64,000 nt of DNA from Mesorhizobium caraganae (GCF_016836705.1 NZ_JAFCGY010000020.1:42859-106858), one strand, 5' to 3'; positions 36,501-45,298 are shown, counted from the first letter of the stretch. Notes: generated from the sequence alone by a model not told the origin. Made by a program: numbers and translations.

Positions 36501-37418
36501 CTAGGGCGCGGCACCAGCTGCGTAGAGATGCAAGGCGCGGAAGACCGCCGTGTGGCCAGGGGTCGCAATACCGAACTTGATGCCCAACTCGTGCATCCGC
36601 CCGGACAGCCAGGCGACCTCGATCGGCTTGCCTCTTTCGAGGTCGTTGGCCATCGACGATTTTACGTGCGGGGGGAATGCGGTCCATCTGGTCATGACGC
36701 GCCCTTCGAACCCCTCGGCCATCGGATGGCCGGCCGCCGCCGCGACCGCCATCCCCTCGTCGCGCAGTTGCTCGATGAAGATGCGTGCCTGGGGGTCGTC
36801 GAGGATCGGACCGATCCCGGAGCGCATGAGCGACGTCCCTCCGGAAAAGGCCGCGAGCGTCACGAACTTCTCCCACAGCACATTGTCGATGTCGGCAACC
36901 GGCTTCAGCTCGAGCCCTACAGCACGATCGCAGAGCGCCTGAAGGTCCTTGATGAGAGGGTCGCGATGCCCGCCGACCAGGATGTCACGCAGCCCGCCAG
37001 CGTGGACGACTTCTCCCGGCTGTTTGATGAATGCAGACAAGTAGGTGGCTCCGCCAATCACCTGGTCGCCAGGAACATAACGACCGAGCGTTTCGACGCT
37101 GTCGATGCCATTTTGCAACGTCACGATACGCGTATTCCTGCTTATCAGCGGTCCCAGCGCTGCTGCGGCCTTCTCACTGTCGTAGAGCTTGACCGCAAAA
37201 ATCGCGAGATCGACGGGACCGATGTCGGCCGGCGCGTCGCTCGCGGACACCCTGGGGAGAAAGACGTTGCCGAGATCGCTTTGAATTCGCAGGCCGCCCT
37301 TGCGCATTGCCTGCAAATGGGCACCGCGAGCAATGAAGCTGACGTCGCCCCCCGCCTCGGCGAGCCTTGCGCCGAGATAGCCGCCGATGCCGCCCGCCCC
37401 TATCATTGCGATCCGCAT
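36501..37418 (-). CDS. 2-dehydropantoate 2-reductase family protein
   Basis: 305 residues. N-terminal MIGAGGIGGYLGARLAEAG NAD(P) motif, LAIFAVKLYDSEKAA and LQNGIDSVE in the middle, and the C-terminal signature with the catalytic Lys in VLWEKFVTLAAFSGGTSLMR, as in PanE/ApbA (ketopantoate to pantoate with NADPH). Many rhizobia carry several such paralogues with other 2-oxoacid substrates, so PanE itself is not certain. The start at 37418 is set by the Rossmann motif. Confidence 0.85.
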   Translation of the reverse strand: MRIAMIGAGGIGGYLGARLAEAGGDVSFIARGAHLQAMRKGGLRIQSDLGNVFLPRVSASDAPADIGPVDLAIFAVKLYDSEKAAAALGPLISRNTRIVTLQNGIDSVETLGRYVPGDQVIGGATYLSAFIKQPGEVVHAGGLRDILVGGHRDPLIKDLQALCDRAVGLELKPVADIDNVLWEKFVTLAAFSGGTSLMRSGIGPILDDPQARIFIEQLRDEGMAVAAAAGHPMAEGFEGRVMTRWTAFPPHVKSSMANDLERGKPIEVAWLSGRMHELGIKFGIATPGHTAVFRALHLYAAGAAP

Positions 37419-37653
37419 GCCGCTCTCGACGCCAGCTGCCGCGATTAGCCGCGAAGCTGGAATAGCATTCGCCGGATCAGTGAATATAAGCATTTCCTTG
37501 AATACAAGGCCAGCCCGGTGCCGGATGTGGCGCCTTCAAGACTGACGTCAGCGCCTATCTGACGCAGCACGCGGAGTTGTTCGTTCCTGTGTTTGCAGCG
37601 CAGGCATCGATGAGGTCATGCGGCACGGGTAGCCCGGCCAAGATCTGATCTCA

Positions 37654-37926
37654 TTAACACGCGAGCAGTGCCTTTCCGTATTTGGCCCACAGCTGTTCGC
37701 AATCTCTGGCTCGAAGAGTTGGAGTCCCCAGGTCGCCATATACGACCATTGCGGCACGGACATCGTAACCCAAGATCGGAGCATTGGCGACAAACTGAAC
37801 CGCCTCGCCCAGTCGGCGGACGTCAAGAGTGGCATCGGTTTTATTGGTGCTATCGAACACACCCAGGATCTGGGCTTCCTTGTTCCTCACTGCCAAAACT
37901 GCCGCAAGCGCTTCTTCGGTCATCAT
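37654..37926 (-). CDS. Hypothetical small protein
   Basis: 90 residues, mostly alpha/beta with no signal or membrane segment (ALAAVLAVRNKEAQILGVFDS, LDVRRLGEAVQFVANAPILG, RDCEQLWAKYGKALL). The ATG overlaps the stop of the next upstream gene (ATGA, 37923-37926), a strong sign that both are real and coupled. No family is recognised. Confidence 0.6.
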   Translation of the reverse strand: MMTEEALAAVLAVRNKEAQILGVFDSTNKTDATLDVRRLGEAVQFVANAPILGYDVRAAMVVYGDLGTPTLRARDCEQLWAKYGKALLAC

Positions 37927-38153
37927 GTGGCCTGTCGACCAACCGTTTCAGGAATTTTCATAGCGCGTCGCGGCGTGTCCAGATTGCCCAGGACGCTTCG
38001 CGACATTTTTTGATTGCATCTTGCCGCGAACCATTCGGCGCTATCGCGCGTCAAACCGATGAGGCATTGGGTAGCGAAATCCGCCGGCACGTCCACGATG
38101 GTGTCAATTACGGCCCAGGTGTCGATCGGCTCCTGCAAGATCAGGAATCTCAT
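37923..38153 (-). CDS. Hypothetical small protein
   Basis: 76 residues starting MRFLILQEPIDTWAVID. The ATG at 38153 follows GGAG with eight-base spacing; a GTG at 38162 is less likely. It is the first of a coupled pair with the gene at 37654-37926. Acidic, soluble, no membrane helix; family not recognised. Confidence 0.6.
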   Translation of the reverse strand: MRFLILQEPIDTWAVIDTIVDVPADFATQCLIGLTRDSAEWFAARCNQKMSRSVLGNLDTPRRAMKIPETVGRQAT

Positions 38154-38496
38154 ATTAGTCACTCCTAATGAAATAACTCGCGAGGAGTGCCGCTGTTCCG
38201 CCGCGGGGTGCTGCGCCGCCGCTCCGCGTAGAAACTGCTGAAGACCCGCTGGAACCGGATGAGTTACCGCCTAAGGGTCCCGGCTGGGTGCTCTCTGTAT
38301 TTGAGATGGAACCGCAAGTCCCAGCGGCCTCGCGGCAATGTCGAACGCAATCTTGGCGCCGCACATAGGAGCACCGACCTCGGGCCGGCGCGCCAGGGGC
38401 GCTCGGATCGTCAAGGGTGAAGTGTTAGCGTATCTGAATGAGCCTTGAACCTGCTTGGCCGGTTCGCCGTTCTTTCTCGTCGCCATCCCCCGACTA
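38154..38496. other. Gap without recognised genes
   Basis: 343 bp upstream of the small gene pair and downstream of the VOC gene. An open frame on the minus strand beginning near 38486 has no ribosome site and biased composition and is not called. No repeat or RNA is evident. Confidence 0.5.
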
Positions 38497-38883
38497 TCAG
38501 GCCCCACCCTCGTAGAGTTCAATGGGGAGTCCGTCAGGGTCCGCAATGAAAGTAAACGAACGTCCTGTGTAGGGATCTATTCGGATAGGCTCAACTTCCA
38601 CGCCTCGCGCCCGAAGTAACCGGGCGGTCACCTCAACCGAGTCGACCGAGAATGCTAAGTGTCGCAATCCGCATGCCTCAGGCCTAGTGGGCCGGCTCGG
38701 TGGTGCTGGAAAACTGAACAACTCAATCTGCACAGGTCCATGGCGCAAGTCGCACTTCCAAGATTGCCTTTCGGCGCGCCAATTTTCGTCCACCACAACG
38801 AAATCGAGCTTGTTCGTGTAGAACTGCTTCGAGACCTCGTAGTCACTGCAGATGATTGCGACATGATGGATTCCCAGAAACAT
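38497..38883 (-). CDS. VOC-family protein, YaeR-like
   Basis: 128 residues. One vicinal-oxygen-chelate domain made of two beta-alpha-beta3 units: IHHVAIICSDYEVSKQFY, then RPEACGLRHLAFSVDSVE, DPYTGRSFTFIADPDGLPIELYE. Both metal-binding histidines and the final Glu of the glyoxalase-I fold are present. The sequence closely follows the E. coli YaeR pattern (ELFSFPxPPxRPxRPEACGLRHLAF), an uncharacterised glyoxalase-like protein. The ATG at 38883 is preceded by AAGG. Confidence 0.9.
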   Translation of the reverse strand: MFLGIHHVAIICSDYEVSKQFYTNKLDFVVVDENWRAERQSWKCDLRHGPVQIELFSFPAPPSRPTRPEACGLRHLAFSVDSVEVTARLLRARGVEVEPIRIDPYTGRSFTFIADPDGLPIELYEGGA

Positions 38884-39138
38884 CGAATTGGCCTTATGTG
38901 AGCGCGGACAAAGCAAACAGAGCGATCACAAGTCATGCTTTAGACCCGCGAGGATCCGCTTCGGTGTGAACGGGGTGCGGCGGAACCTCACCCCAGTAGC
39001 ATCGAATCGCGCATTACCAAGAGCCCTGCGCCGCCTCGCCCGCTGCTCAGGTTGCAGGTGTGTAAGGTTGGGGACCGATCACCGTCCTTTGGAACGCTCT
39101 GCCATCTTGGACATTGCATGGAAGCAGGAGGTGACACC

Positions 39139-39432
39139 ATGCCCAATTTCCGCTTTGAGATCGTAGAGTTCGGCAAAACCACGACATTGGAGCAGGAGCT
39201 TTCCAGCGCCGACCTGGCCAGCCCGAGAGCAATCGAAATGGCCCATGCCGCCCTGTCGACAGGATCCTCGACCGGCGCTGATCAATCGGGCTCGATTATC
39301 AAGGTTTACGACGAGGCAGGCTATCTGGTTGCCACCGTCAATTTTTCCGACGTAGTGCGTGATAATTCCGAGCTGCGATCTCGCGATAGTAATCCGCCCA
39401 CCGAAGAGCCGGGTGTGATGCGGTCTGGTTGA
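39139..39432 (+). CDS. DUF6894-like small protein
   Basis: 97 residues beginning PNFRFEIVEFGKTT, with ELSSADLASPRAIEMAHAAL in the middle and a disordered tail. The ATG at 39139 is preceded by AGGAGGTGACACC, an ideal ribosome site; the frame open from 39052 is not used. Such short acidic proteins starting M-P-x-[FY]-x-F are very common in rhizobia with no known role. Confidence 0.75.
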   Translation: MPNFRFEIVEFGKTTTLEQELSSADLASPRAIEMAHAALSTGSSTGADQSGSIIKVYDEAGYLVATVNFSDVVRDNSELRSRDSNPPTEEPGVMRSG

Positions 39433-39451
39433 TCAATTTCAAACAGCTATG

Positions 39452-40312
39452 TCAGCCACCCGTCTTGAGGGCGCGATTTTGTTTTCTGCGTTCGATGCTC
39501 CGGGCGTTTCGACGAGCAATTCTCAGTTCGGCAAGTGTCGGTTGCCACCAGCCCCTCGAACGTTCGTCCACTCCTGGCGGACTGCGTGCGGGCCACGTCC
39601 TGACCAATTCGGGGAGCGTGGCCGAACGCCAGCGGCCCCAAACGTAGTCGCATTGCGATTGGAATGAAGCCGTCAACTCAAAAGGCTCAACGAATTCGCC
39701 GGACACTTCATTGAAAACGACGATGCCGTATTTCTCTGTCGCAACTGGCCGACCAAGAGGCGGCAAATCTTCAGCTGGCAGTGGATAGCGATGGCGGCGA
39801 CGTTCGGCATTCCGCTGTTGTGCGGCCTTGTAGGCTTCAGTCTTTCTGGCGACCTCTCGTCGTCGCTTCCTTGCTTCGGGTTCGGCATGTTGGGCAGCCC
39901 GTTCGATCCTGGGCCACCGTCGCCGTAGCTCCTCATACGATCGGAACGGCACCCGCCAGGCCCGCAATTCGTCGTCCCAACTTGCCCACGGAACTGCCCG
40001 CAGTTCCTCGAGAATCGTCTTCGAGTAAGGCGTGCGAACACGTAGGTCGTCCGACACCTCCAGGTATGGGCTCGATATCGGATCGAAGGCGAAGGCATCA
40101 CGTCCCTTGCTGTCTCCGTGAATGGCCAACATCTCTGCCTCTTGCGCCAACCAGCGGTCGATCCGGCGGGTGGCCGTCTTTCCCGGGACGAACCAGCTCT
40201 TGCGCACATCGCTCCACCTCGCTCGCGGAAAAGCGTGTCGAAATCGCTCGACGGCCATTCTATCGAACGGAAAGCGCGCTTCGGCACCGGGGGGGCCTTT
40301 TTTCTGCGGCAC
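39452..40312 (-). CDS. Hypothetical protein with two HARP-like modules
   Basis: 286 basic residues. Two copies of one motif are visible: RFPFDRMAVERFRHAFPRA-RWSDVRKSWFVPG near residue 14, and TPYSKTILEELRAVP-WASWDDELRAWRVP near residue 95. Both are of the type F/Y-x5-hydrophobic-x3-hP-x-A-W-D-x3-K/R-x-W-x-V-P, reminiscent of HARP modules that bind DNA forks in SMARCAL1-like proteins, but no helicase is attached. The C-terminal half is rich in Arg and Trp. HARP homology is a visual impression only. Confidence 0.55.
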   Translation of the reverse strand: MPQKKGPPGAEARFPFDRMAVERFRHAFPRARWSDVRKSWFVPGKTATRRIDRWLAQEAEMLAIHGDSKGRDAFAFDPISSPYLEVSDDLRVRTPYSKTILEELRAVPWASWDDELRAWRVPFRSYEELRRRWPRIERAAQHAEPEARKRRREVARKTEAYKAAQQRNAERRRHRYPLPAEDLPPLGRPVATEKYGIVVFNEVSGEFVEPFELTASFQSQCDYVWGRWRSATLPELVRTWPARSPPGVDERSRGWWQPTLAELRIARRNARSIERRKQNRALKTGG

Positions 40313-40490
40313 GAGATTAGCGTCCGATTTTTCCGCAATGCGCCATCAATCTGTTTCGCACAGAACGATCAGCAACCTTTATGGTTCATGCGTGAACGGA
40401 GACACGCCAGACCCAATAACCCCTCCCCTTTGGAACCTAGGCGGTGAACGACCGTTTTGCATTTGTGTAAAACCAAGGAGGTTGTTGACC

Positions 40491-40694
40491 ATGGACTGGA
40501 ACCGCGTTGAGGGAAACTGGAAGCAAGTCAAAGGCAAGGTCAAGGAGCAGTGGGGCAAGCTCACTGATGACGATCTGGACCGCATCGCCGGCAAGCGCGA
40601 CCAACTCGAAGGCAAGATCCAGGAGCGTTATGGGATTGAGAAGGATCGCGTGCGTCGGGATATCGACGACTGGTATATCCGACAAGGCTGGTAG
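40491..40694 (+). CDS. CsbD-family stress protein
   Basis: 67 residues: DWNRVEGNWKQVKGKVKEQWG and DRIAGKRDQLEGKIQERYG are the two CsbD helices. AAGGAGGTTGTTGACC precedes the ATG. A cytosolic, highly charged helical protein whose relatives are induced by general or osmotic stress. A terminator hairpin follows at 40717. Monocistronic. Confidence 0.95.
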   Translation: MDWNRVEGNWKQVKGKVKEQWGKLTDDDLDRIAGKRDQLEGKIQERYGIEKDRVRRDIDDWYIRQGW

Positions 40695-40716
40695 AAGCCT
40701 TTTCGGCAATCGATGG

Positions 40717-40743
40717 GGCGCTGTCGCATGGCAGCGCCTTTCT
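40717..40743 (+). terminator. Rho-independent terminator of the CsbD gene
   Basis: GGCGCTG (40717-40723), an eight-base loop, CAGCGCC (40732-40738), then TTTCT. It lies 23 bp after the CsbD stop codon. Confidence 0.7.
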
Positions 40744-40903
40744 GTTGAGGGTGCAACCCTAACCCATCCACACTTCGGCGCCGGTGTTCGATTAGCGTCC
40801 CCCTAGATCGAGCACTTTCTATTTTGGCGAAGGGCGGCGAGCTAGGGCCGGGGGCCAGTAGGCGGTCGATCGCCCGGGAAGAAACCAGTTCTCGGAGACG
40901 TTA

Positions 40904-41215
40904 ATGGACCCGCGCGCGAAGGTCCTTCTGGTCAATATCGAGCTCTGCACCTTGCATCTCAGCGAAACCACTGAACTAGAAAAGCTGCTGTCGTTCTGCC
41001 TTTGGGGCGATGGCTGCGCGGCCGCACTTGTCACCGGCGAGCCCCCCCGGACGCGAGCGCCCATCGCCGCACTTATATCCCGATCCCGACCGTTAGAAAT
41101 CGCTAATGTTCCACTTGACGATTTCGCTGTCCACCCCAGACTCTTGAAAGGGCTCGAGGCATCGGCCACCGTCGATCAGGATTCCCGACAGGGAATGCAA
41201 GCGCATCCGGCTTAG
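40904..41215 (+). pseudogene. Type III polyketide synthase fragment
   Basis: Codons 2-47 read DPRAKVLLVNIELCTLHL, LEKLLSFCLWGDGCAAALV and TGEPP, a central block of chalcone-synthase-like enzymes (usual form VLVVNLELCTLHxQ ... LLSFxLFGDGCAASLVS). The catalytic-Cys region expected upstream and the His/Asn region expected downstream are absent; after GEPP the frame loses family character. It is an internal fragment of a lost gene, with the ATG an accident. Confidence 0.65.
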
Positions 41216-41217
41216 AG

Positions 41218-42465
41218 ATGGCTAAAGGTAGGACGAACAAACTCGCCACCGTCATCAAGGGCACCGGCCATGCGTCCTCGTTGACGGACCAAGGCAAGCA
41301 TTTCGAGATTTCCCACGACAGGCGGTCGATCGACAAGCGCCTCCTAGAGGCGTCAGCCGTGGTGGCTGTGCCGCTCCTGTTCGCGATCAGTGGGATTGCC
41401 ATTCGCTATGCCGCTTTTGCTTCGGTGTCGGCAGAACCAGACTTTGAGTCTTATGCTCGCGCGCTCTGTCGATGGGATTGCCACTGGTATGTGGATATTT
41501 CCGAACTCGGCTATGAGAGCTTTCCCATTCCAAATCAGAGCAATGTCGGACGATGGGGCTTCTTCCCATTGTATCCCATGCTGGTAGCGGGGATCCGGAC
41601 GGTTTTCCCTTTTCCTACAATACTGGTGGCATCGATTACCTCGATTGCCTGCAGCTACGCCGCATGTCTTGTAGCATGGCCGCTGTTCGGGAAGAATATG
41701 CGGGCATATGTTCTTTATTGCGCCTTTCTCCTTAGCGGCCCATTCTCCTTCCATTTCACTACGTTCCTTACTGAACCCCTTTTTGTTCTCCTAACTTCGT
41801 GCGTTTTTCTGGCCCTCAAACGCTCCAACTACTTGGTCGCGGGCGTTTCATCGGCGCTCCTGTCGGCTACGAGGCTCGTTGGGGTCCTCGTTGTATTTGC
41901 GACCGCCATTCAGATGTTCCAGCAGCATCGCGGACAGGGCAACACGGCGCTTTCCTTCCCACGTTGGCTGCTCAGCCGACCAGATCTACTCGTTGCCATC
42001 TTAATCTCGCCTGCCGGTTTGTTCGCTTACATCCTATTTTTGTATGTCACTGTCGGGGACGGCTTTGCGTTCTTGCATGTCCAACGCGCGTTTGGGCGTG
42101 TGGCGGGCAATCCGCTCCTCTTTCTCTGGGATGGCCTCTCTGCTGTTCCGACTACTGGATGGCTGCCTACGGCGCCGCAATGGAGCGCACTCGCGGCGCT
42201 CACCGGACTGGCGTTGTCAGTCGTTCTGGCGGTTCGCGGGCAATATGGCGCCGGGCTCTTCTGTGCGGTCTGCATCATCCTGCCACTGATCACCAACCTG
42301 GCCTCCATGGTCAGATACGTTATTGGGCTTGCGCCTCTGATTATGTTGATGGCCATCCTGTTGTCGGCGTCGAAACTGATCTGGCTCGCCATTTTGGTTC
42401 TCTTCTTGGGCGCCTGTTATTTCATGACAATGGCATGGATTGGAGGCTACCTTGCCTTGGTCTGA
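41218..42465 (+). CDS. Gpi18/PIG-V-like membrane mannosyltransferase
   Basis: 415 residues with about ten helices. Motifs of the PIG-V group (GT-C fold): CRWDCHWYVDISELGY in the first large loop, WGFFPLYPMLV, FSFHFTTFLTEPLFVLLTS and SATRLVGVLV. GT-C enzymes take sugars from polyprenyl-phosphate donors on the outer face of the membrane. It overlaps the next gene by 26 bp and converges on the GT2/methyltransferase/GtrA operon, so it plausibly uses the sugar that operon supplies. Acceptor unknown. Confidence 0.8.
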   Translation: MAKGRTNKLATVIKGTGHASSLTDQGKHFEISHDRRSIDKRLLEASAVVAVPLLFAISGIAIRYAAFASVSAEPDFESYARALCRWDCHWYVDISELGYESFPIPNQSNVGRWGFFPLYPMLVAGIRTVFPFPTILVASITSIACSYAACLVAWPLFGKNMRAYVLYCAFLLSGPFSFHFTTFLTEPLFVLLTSCVFLALKRSNYLVAGVSSALLSATRLVGVLVVFATAIQMFQQHRGQGNTALSFPRWLLSRPDLLVAILISPAGLFAYILFLYVTVGDGFAFLHVQRAFGRVAGNPLLFLWDGLSAVPTTGWLPTAPQWSALAALTGLALSVVLAVRGQYGAGLFCAVCIILPLITNLASMVRYVIGLAPLIMLMAILLSASKLIWLAILVLFLGACYFMTMAWIGGYLALV

Positions 42466-43075
42466 CACCCTGTGGCCCTATGATCGTGCTGGCTCGTTTG
42501 GCGGCTACATGGTCGCGGCAGTTCTGGCCGTGTCCGAAGTCGTGATCCTCGCGCTGGCTCTCCACCCGGATGTCAACGCCGACTATCGTGCCTATTACAT
42601 CGACCGGACGACGACATGCCTCAACAGAGATGCCCTCGGCAGCTACACAGTTGGCCAGAGAGTATCCTTCCGGTCCGACGGCGCCAAACAGGCAGCCGGA
42701 ATGTTAGTCTGTGGCTGGTCGGGGCCGGTCGCCGACGGCACCCATTCGCTGGGCGAGACGTCGCGGCTTCGCTTGGAGATTCCACCGCTACGCGACGGCC
42801 TGACAGCAACACTACAAATGGCCGCCGTCATTCGTCCGCCGCAGATGTCACAAAGGGTTCTGATCTCGGTGAACGGCATTCCGACACATAAGGTGACATT
42901 GTCTGGCAAAGAACCGACGACGGTCTCGTTCGTCATTCCGCACGCGGCCTTTGCGAACGCGAAGGCGCTCGACATGGCCTTCGACTATCTCGACGGGATT
43001 CCGCCCAGCGCGGCCGCCAGCAACATCTACAAGCGCTCCATCAAGTTGGTGTCGTTCCGGCTGGACGCCGCTTAG
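42440..43075 (+). CDS. Membrane-anchored hypothetical protein
   Basis: 211 residues. One N-terminal helix (YMVAAVLAVSEVVILALAL), then a periplasmic domain rich in beta strands (LRLEIPPLRDGLTATLQMAAV, RVLISVNGIPTHKVTLSG, SFVIPHAAF). Its start lies inside the PIG-V-like gene, so the two are coupled. The C-terminal beta-sandwich resembles domains attached to other polyprenyl-sugar glycosyltransferases (DUF7024-like); it may help position the acceptor. No catalytic motif. Confidence 0.7.
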   Translation: MEATLPWSDTLWPYDRAGSFGGYMVAAVLAVSEVVILALALHPDVNADYRAYYIDRTTTCLNRDALGSYTVGQRVSFRSDGAKQAAGMLVCGWSGPVADGTHSLGETSRLRLEIPPLRDGLTATLQMAAVIRPPQMSQRVLISVNGIPTHKVTLSGKEPTTVSFVIPHAAFANAKALDMAFDYLDGIPPSAAASNIYKRSIKLVSFRLDAA

Positions 43076-43082
43076 ATAATAA

Positions 43083-43538
43083 TCAAGCGGAGCGATTGCC
43101 GTGCCGACCAAGCCTGCTCTCGGCAAAGACCCACCGGTCGAGCACGAAGAAATTGACCCCCGGGACGAGCAAGCAGGTAACTACCACAGGGACGATGAGG
43201 GGCAGGCCCAGCTTCACCGTCAACAGCGCTGGCGCCCCGTAGGCGATGGCCAAGCCTGTCGCCGCCAACACAAGAAAACGGGGAGCCTCAGATTGATGCG
43301 GTTCGCCCGACACGAACGTTACGGATTTGTGAGCCAGATACGAGAACAGAGTGGCTGCGGCGTATGCAGCAAGCGAGGCCTGGATGGGCGTGAAGCCGAT
43401 CCGTTCCGATTTGGTGAAAATGGCAACCAATCCAGCATACAGGATTGTGGCGGCGATGCCGACCAAGCCGAAGCGCGCCAAAAGCCTCAGGGCGCCGCCA
43501 CGAACAGGCCGATGCTCAGACAACCGCACTACACGCAT
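43083..43538 (-). CDS. GtrA-family membrane protein
   Basis: 151 residues with four helices and the GtrA pattern: LLARFGLVGIAATILYAGLV, ASLAAYAAATLFSYLAHKSVTF and a last helix ending VNFFVLDRWVF. GtrA-like proteins are thought to flip undecaprenyl-phosphate sugars. Its start overlaps the end of the methyltransferase gene by 23 bp; third gene of the GT2-methyltransferase-GtrA operon. It faces the PIG-V-like pair with only 7 bp between stop codons. Confidence 0.88.
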   Translation of the reverse strand: MRVVRLSEHRPVRGGALRLLARFGLVGIAATILYAGLVAIFTKSERIGFTPIQASLAAYAAATLFSYLAHKSVTFVSGEPHQSEAPRFLVLAATGLAIAYGAPALLTVKLGLPLIVPVVVTCLLVPGVNFFVLDRWVFAESRLGRHGNRSA

Positions 43539-44208
43539 ATTGTGCTCCCAGCGGCAGGGACGCGAGCGCGCGCTCGACTTTTCTGGCGAACGGCCTGGCT
43601 GACGGCAACAGCAGGAAGTGCTCGGATCGGATGTTCCTGAAGCCTGCTTCTTGAAAGAGGGATGCTGTTTGGGCTGCGCTGAGCAGGACGGCGGCCTGGT
43701 CGAATGGACACCGGAACACCGCGAGACGCGTCAGCGGATTATAAGGATTGTGCTCAATGATGCAGGCGACGCCGCCCGGCCGCACGACGCGCCGCATCTC
43801 CCGAAGGAATTCGAGCCATGAGGCCGGTGGAACATGATGGACGACGCAACTGGCGAATGCCAAATCGAACGCGCCATGGCCATATGGCAAGTTCGGCGTG
43901 TTGCAGGCCCTGTAGGAGACGTGTGGATTGTCCTGGCTGGCACGCAGGATCGATTCTTGCGAGATATCGCAGCCATCCAGGCAGTCGAAAGCGCCTTCGA
44001 GATAGGGATGGAGCGAACCGATGCCGCAGCCGACGTCTAGCGCCCGAACACCCGAGCCGCCGTGACGAAGCCCTCGCTCGACAACAACGCGTCGCAGCAA
44101 GTCGGCCTTCGCCACTAGAAAGAAGTCGTGCTTGAGGCCGGAAAACCCGATTGAACATTGGACCGCCTCGCCATAATTCAATCTATAGCTGTCGAAGAGT
44201 TCGGACAT
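43516..44208 (-). CDS. Class I SAM-dependent methyltransferase
   Basis: 230 residues. Motif I VRALDVGCGIGSLHPYL, motif II CLDGCDISQESILRA, FDLAFASCVVHHVP and VRPGGVACIIEHNPYNP. The start at 44208 overlaps the glycosyltransferase upstream by 26 bp and the end overlaps GtrA by 23 bp, so the three are tightly coupled. It could methylate the sugar carried by the lipid, or the lipid head group; inferred from context only. Confidence 0.85.
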   Translation of the reverse strand: MSELFDSYRLNYGEAVQCSIGFSGLKHDFFLVAKADLLRRVVVERGLRHGGSGVRALDVGCGIGSLHPYLEGAFDCLDGCDISQESILRASQDNPHVSYRACNTPNLPYGHGAFDLAFASCVVHHVPPASWLEFLREMRRVVRPGGVACIIEHNPYNPLTRLAVFRCPFDQAAVLLSAAQTASLFQEAGFRNIRSEHFLLLPSARPFARKVERALASLPLGAQYACSAVV

Positions 44209-45298
44209 TGGCCGAGATCCCATTCCGGGGTTTGCGAAACGATCGGCGGCTCTCACCAGGGGACGCACGCTTCGCCTTGTCAAAACCGGTGAGGCGATCA
44301 ATCACGTAAAGGGGGCGGCGTTTGACCTCGGCGTGAATGCTGCCGACATAAAGTCCGACCACGCCGGTCATGAAAAGATTGATACCGCACAGGAGCGACA
44401 CGATCACCACGGTGGACGTCCAGCCGGCAATAATGCCGGTTTCAAAGATCCAGGCGAAAATGGCGTAGGCGCCAAAGACTACGGCAAGCGTCGAAATGCA
44501 CAACCCGCCCCAGAGCGCCAGGCGCAGCGGTTGCTCTGAGAAGCTGACTATGCCGTGCACGGCAAGGTGCACCATTTTCCAGAATGGGTATTTGGTCTGC
44601 CCCAGGGTCCGCGCTGCGCGTTCGAAAGGCACCGCCGTTTGCTTGAAGCCCATCCAGCCGAACATGCCCCTGACGAAGCGATCTTGTTCGGGCATCTGTC
44701 TAAAAGTTTCCAGCGCCTTGCGTCCGACCAGGCGGAAATCCCCAACGTCGCGTGGGATGTCGACTGACGTCATCTTCTCGAGCAAGCGGTAGAAGAGACT
44801 TGCCGTAAAGCGCTTAAACCAAGTTTCGCCCTCGCGCTTGACGCGGCGGGCATAGACAATCTCGAAACCTTCCTTCCACTTCGCTACCAAATCGAGAACC
44901 ACCTCGGGTGGGTCTTGAAGGTCGGCATCCATGACGATAACGGCATCCCCCTCGGCGGCGTCCATGCCGGCTGTGATCGCGATCTGGTGCCCGAAATTGC
45001 GGGAAAGCTCGATCAGCCGGAAACGAGGCTCGTCGGCGACCACACGCCGAAGGTAGCTTACGCTGCCATCGCGGCTTCCGTCATCGATGAAAATCGCCTC
45101 GGTTTCTCCGTCTAACCGGTAGATCAGCGACCTGATCCGCTCGACCAGCCGAGGCAACACCTGTTCTTCATTGTATATCGGCAGGACCAGCGAGTAGCGC
45201 GGCATGGACGGCGCATTCACCCCAGTCCTGATGCCTTGGACGACAGAATTTCGCATGCGGGTGAAATGAAACGGGCGCCCCAAAGTTCCATAAGTCAT
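44183..45298 (-). CDS. GT2 polyprenyl-phosphate glycosyltransferase (GtrB/DPM1-like)
   Basis: 371 residues. Cytosolic GT-A domain: SLVLPIYNEEQVLPRLVER, AIFIDDGSRDGS, LSRNFGHQIAITAGMDAA, VIVMDADLQDPPEVV, and FRLVGRKALETFRQMPE; two C-terminal helices (ALWGGLCISTLAVVFGAYAIF, VVIVSLLCGINLFMTGVVGLY). This is the undecaprenyl-phosphate glucosyl/mannosyl transferase build. It heads the operon with a methyltransferase and GtrA. ATG 45298 is used; an internal start near MPRYSLVLP (45205) would also keep the domain whole. Confidence 0.9.
   Translation of the reverse strand: MTYGTLGRPFHFTRMRNSVVQGIRTGVNAPSMPRYSLVLPIYNEEQVLPRLVERIRSLIYRLDGETEAIFIDDGSRDGSVSYLRRVVADEPRFRLIELSRNFGHQIAITAGMDAAEGDAVIVMDADLQDPPEVVLDLVAKWKEGFEIVYARRVKREGETWFKRFTASLFYRLLEKMTSVDIPRDVGDFRLVGRKALETFRQMPEQDRFVRGMFGWMGFKQTAVPFERAARTLGQTKYPFWKMVHLAVHGIVSFSEQPLRLALWGGLCISTLAVVFGAYAIFAWIFETGIIAGWTSTVVIVSLLCGINLFMTGVVGLYVGSIHAEVKRRPLYVIDRLTGFDKAKRASPGESRRSFRKPRNGISANVRTLRQL

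Noticed and set aside
38271..38486. Small protein-coding gene on the minus strand
   Set aside because: No ribosome site, no homology impression, and composition unlike a folded protein.
40819..41169. 116-codon frame on the minus strand
   Set aside because: Opposite the polyketide-synthase fragment, which has real family motifs; the minus frame has none.
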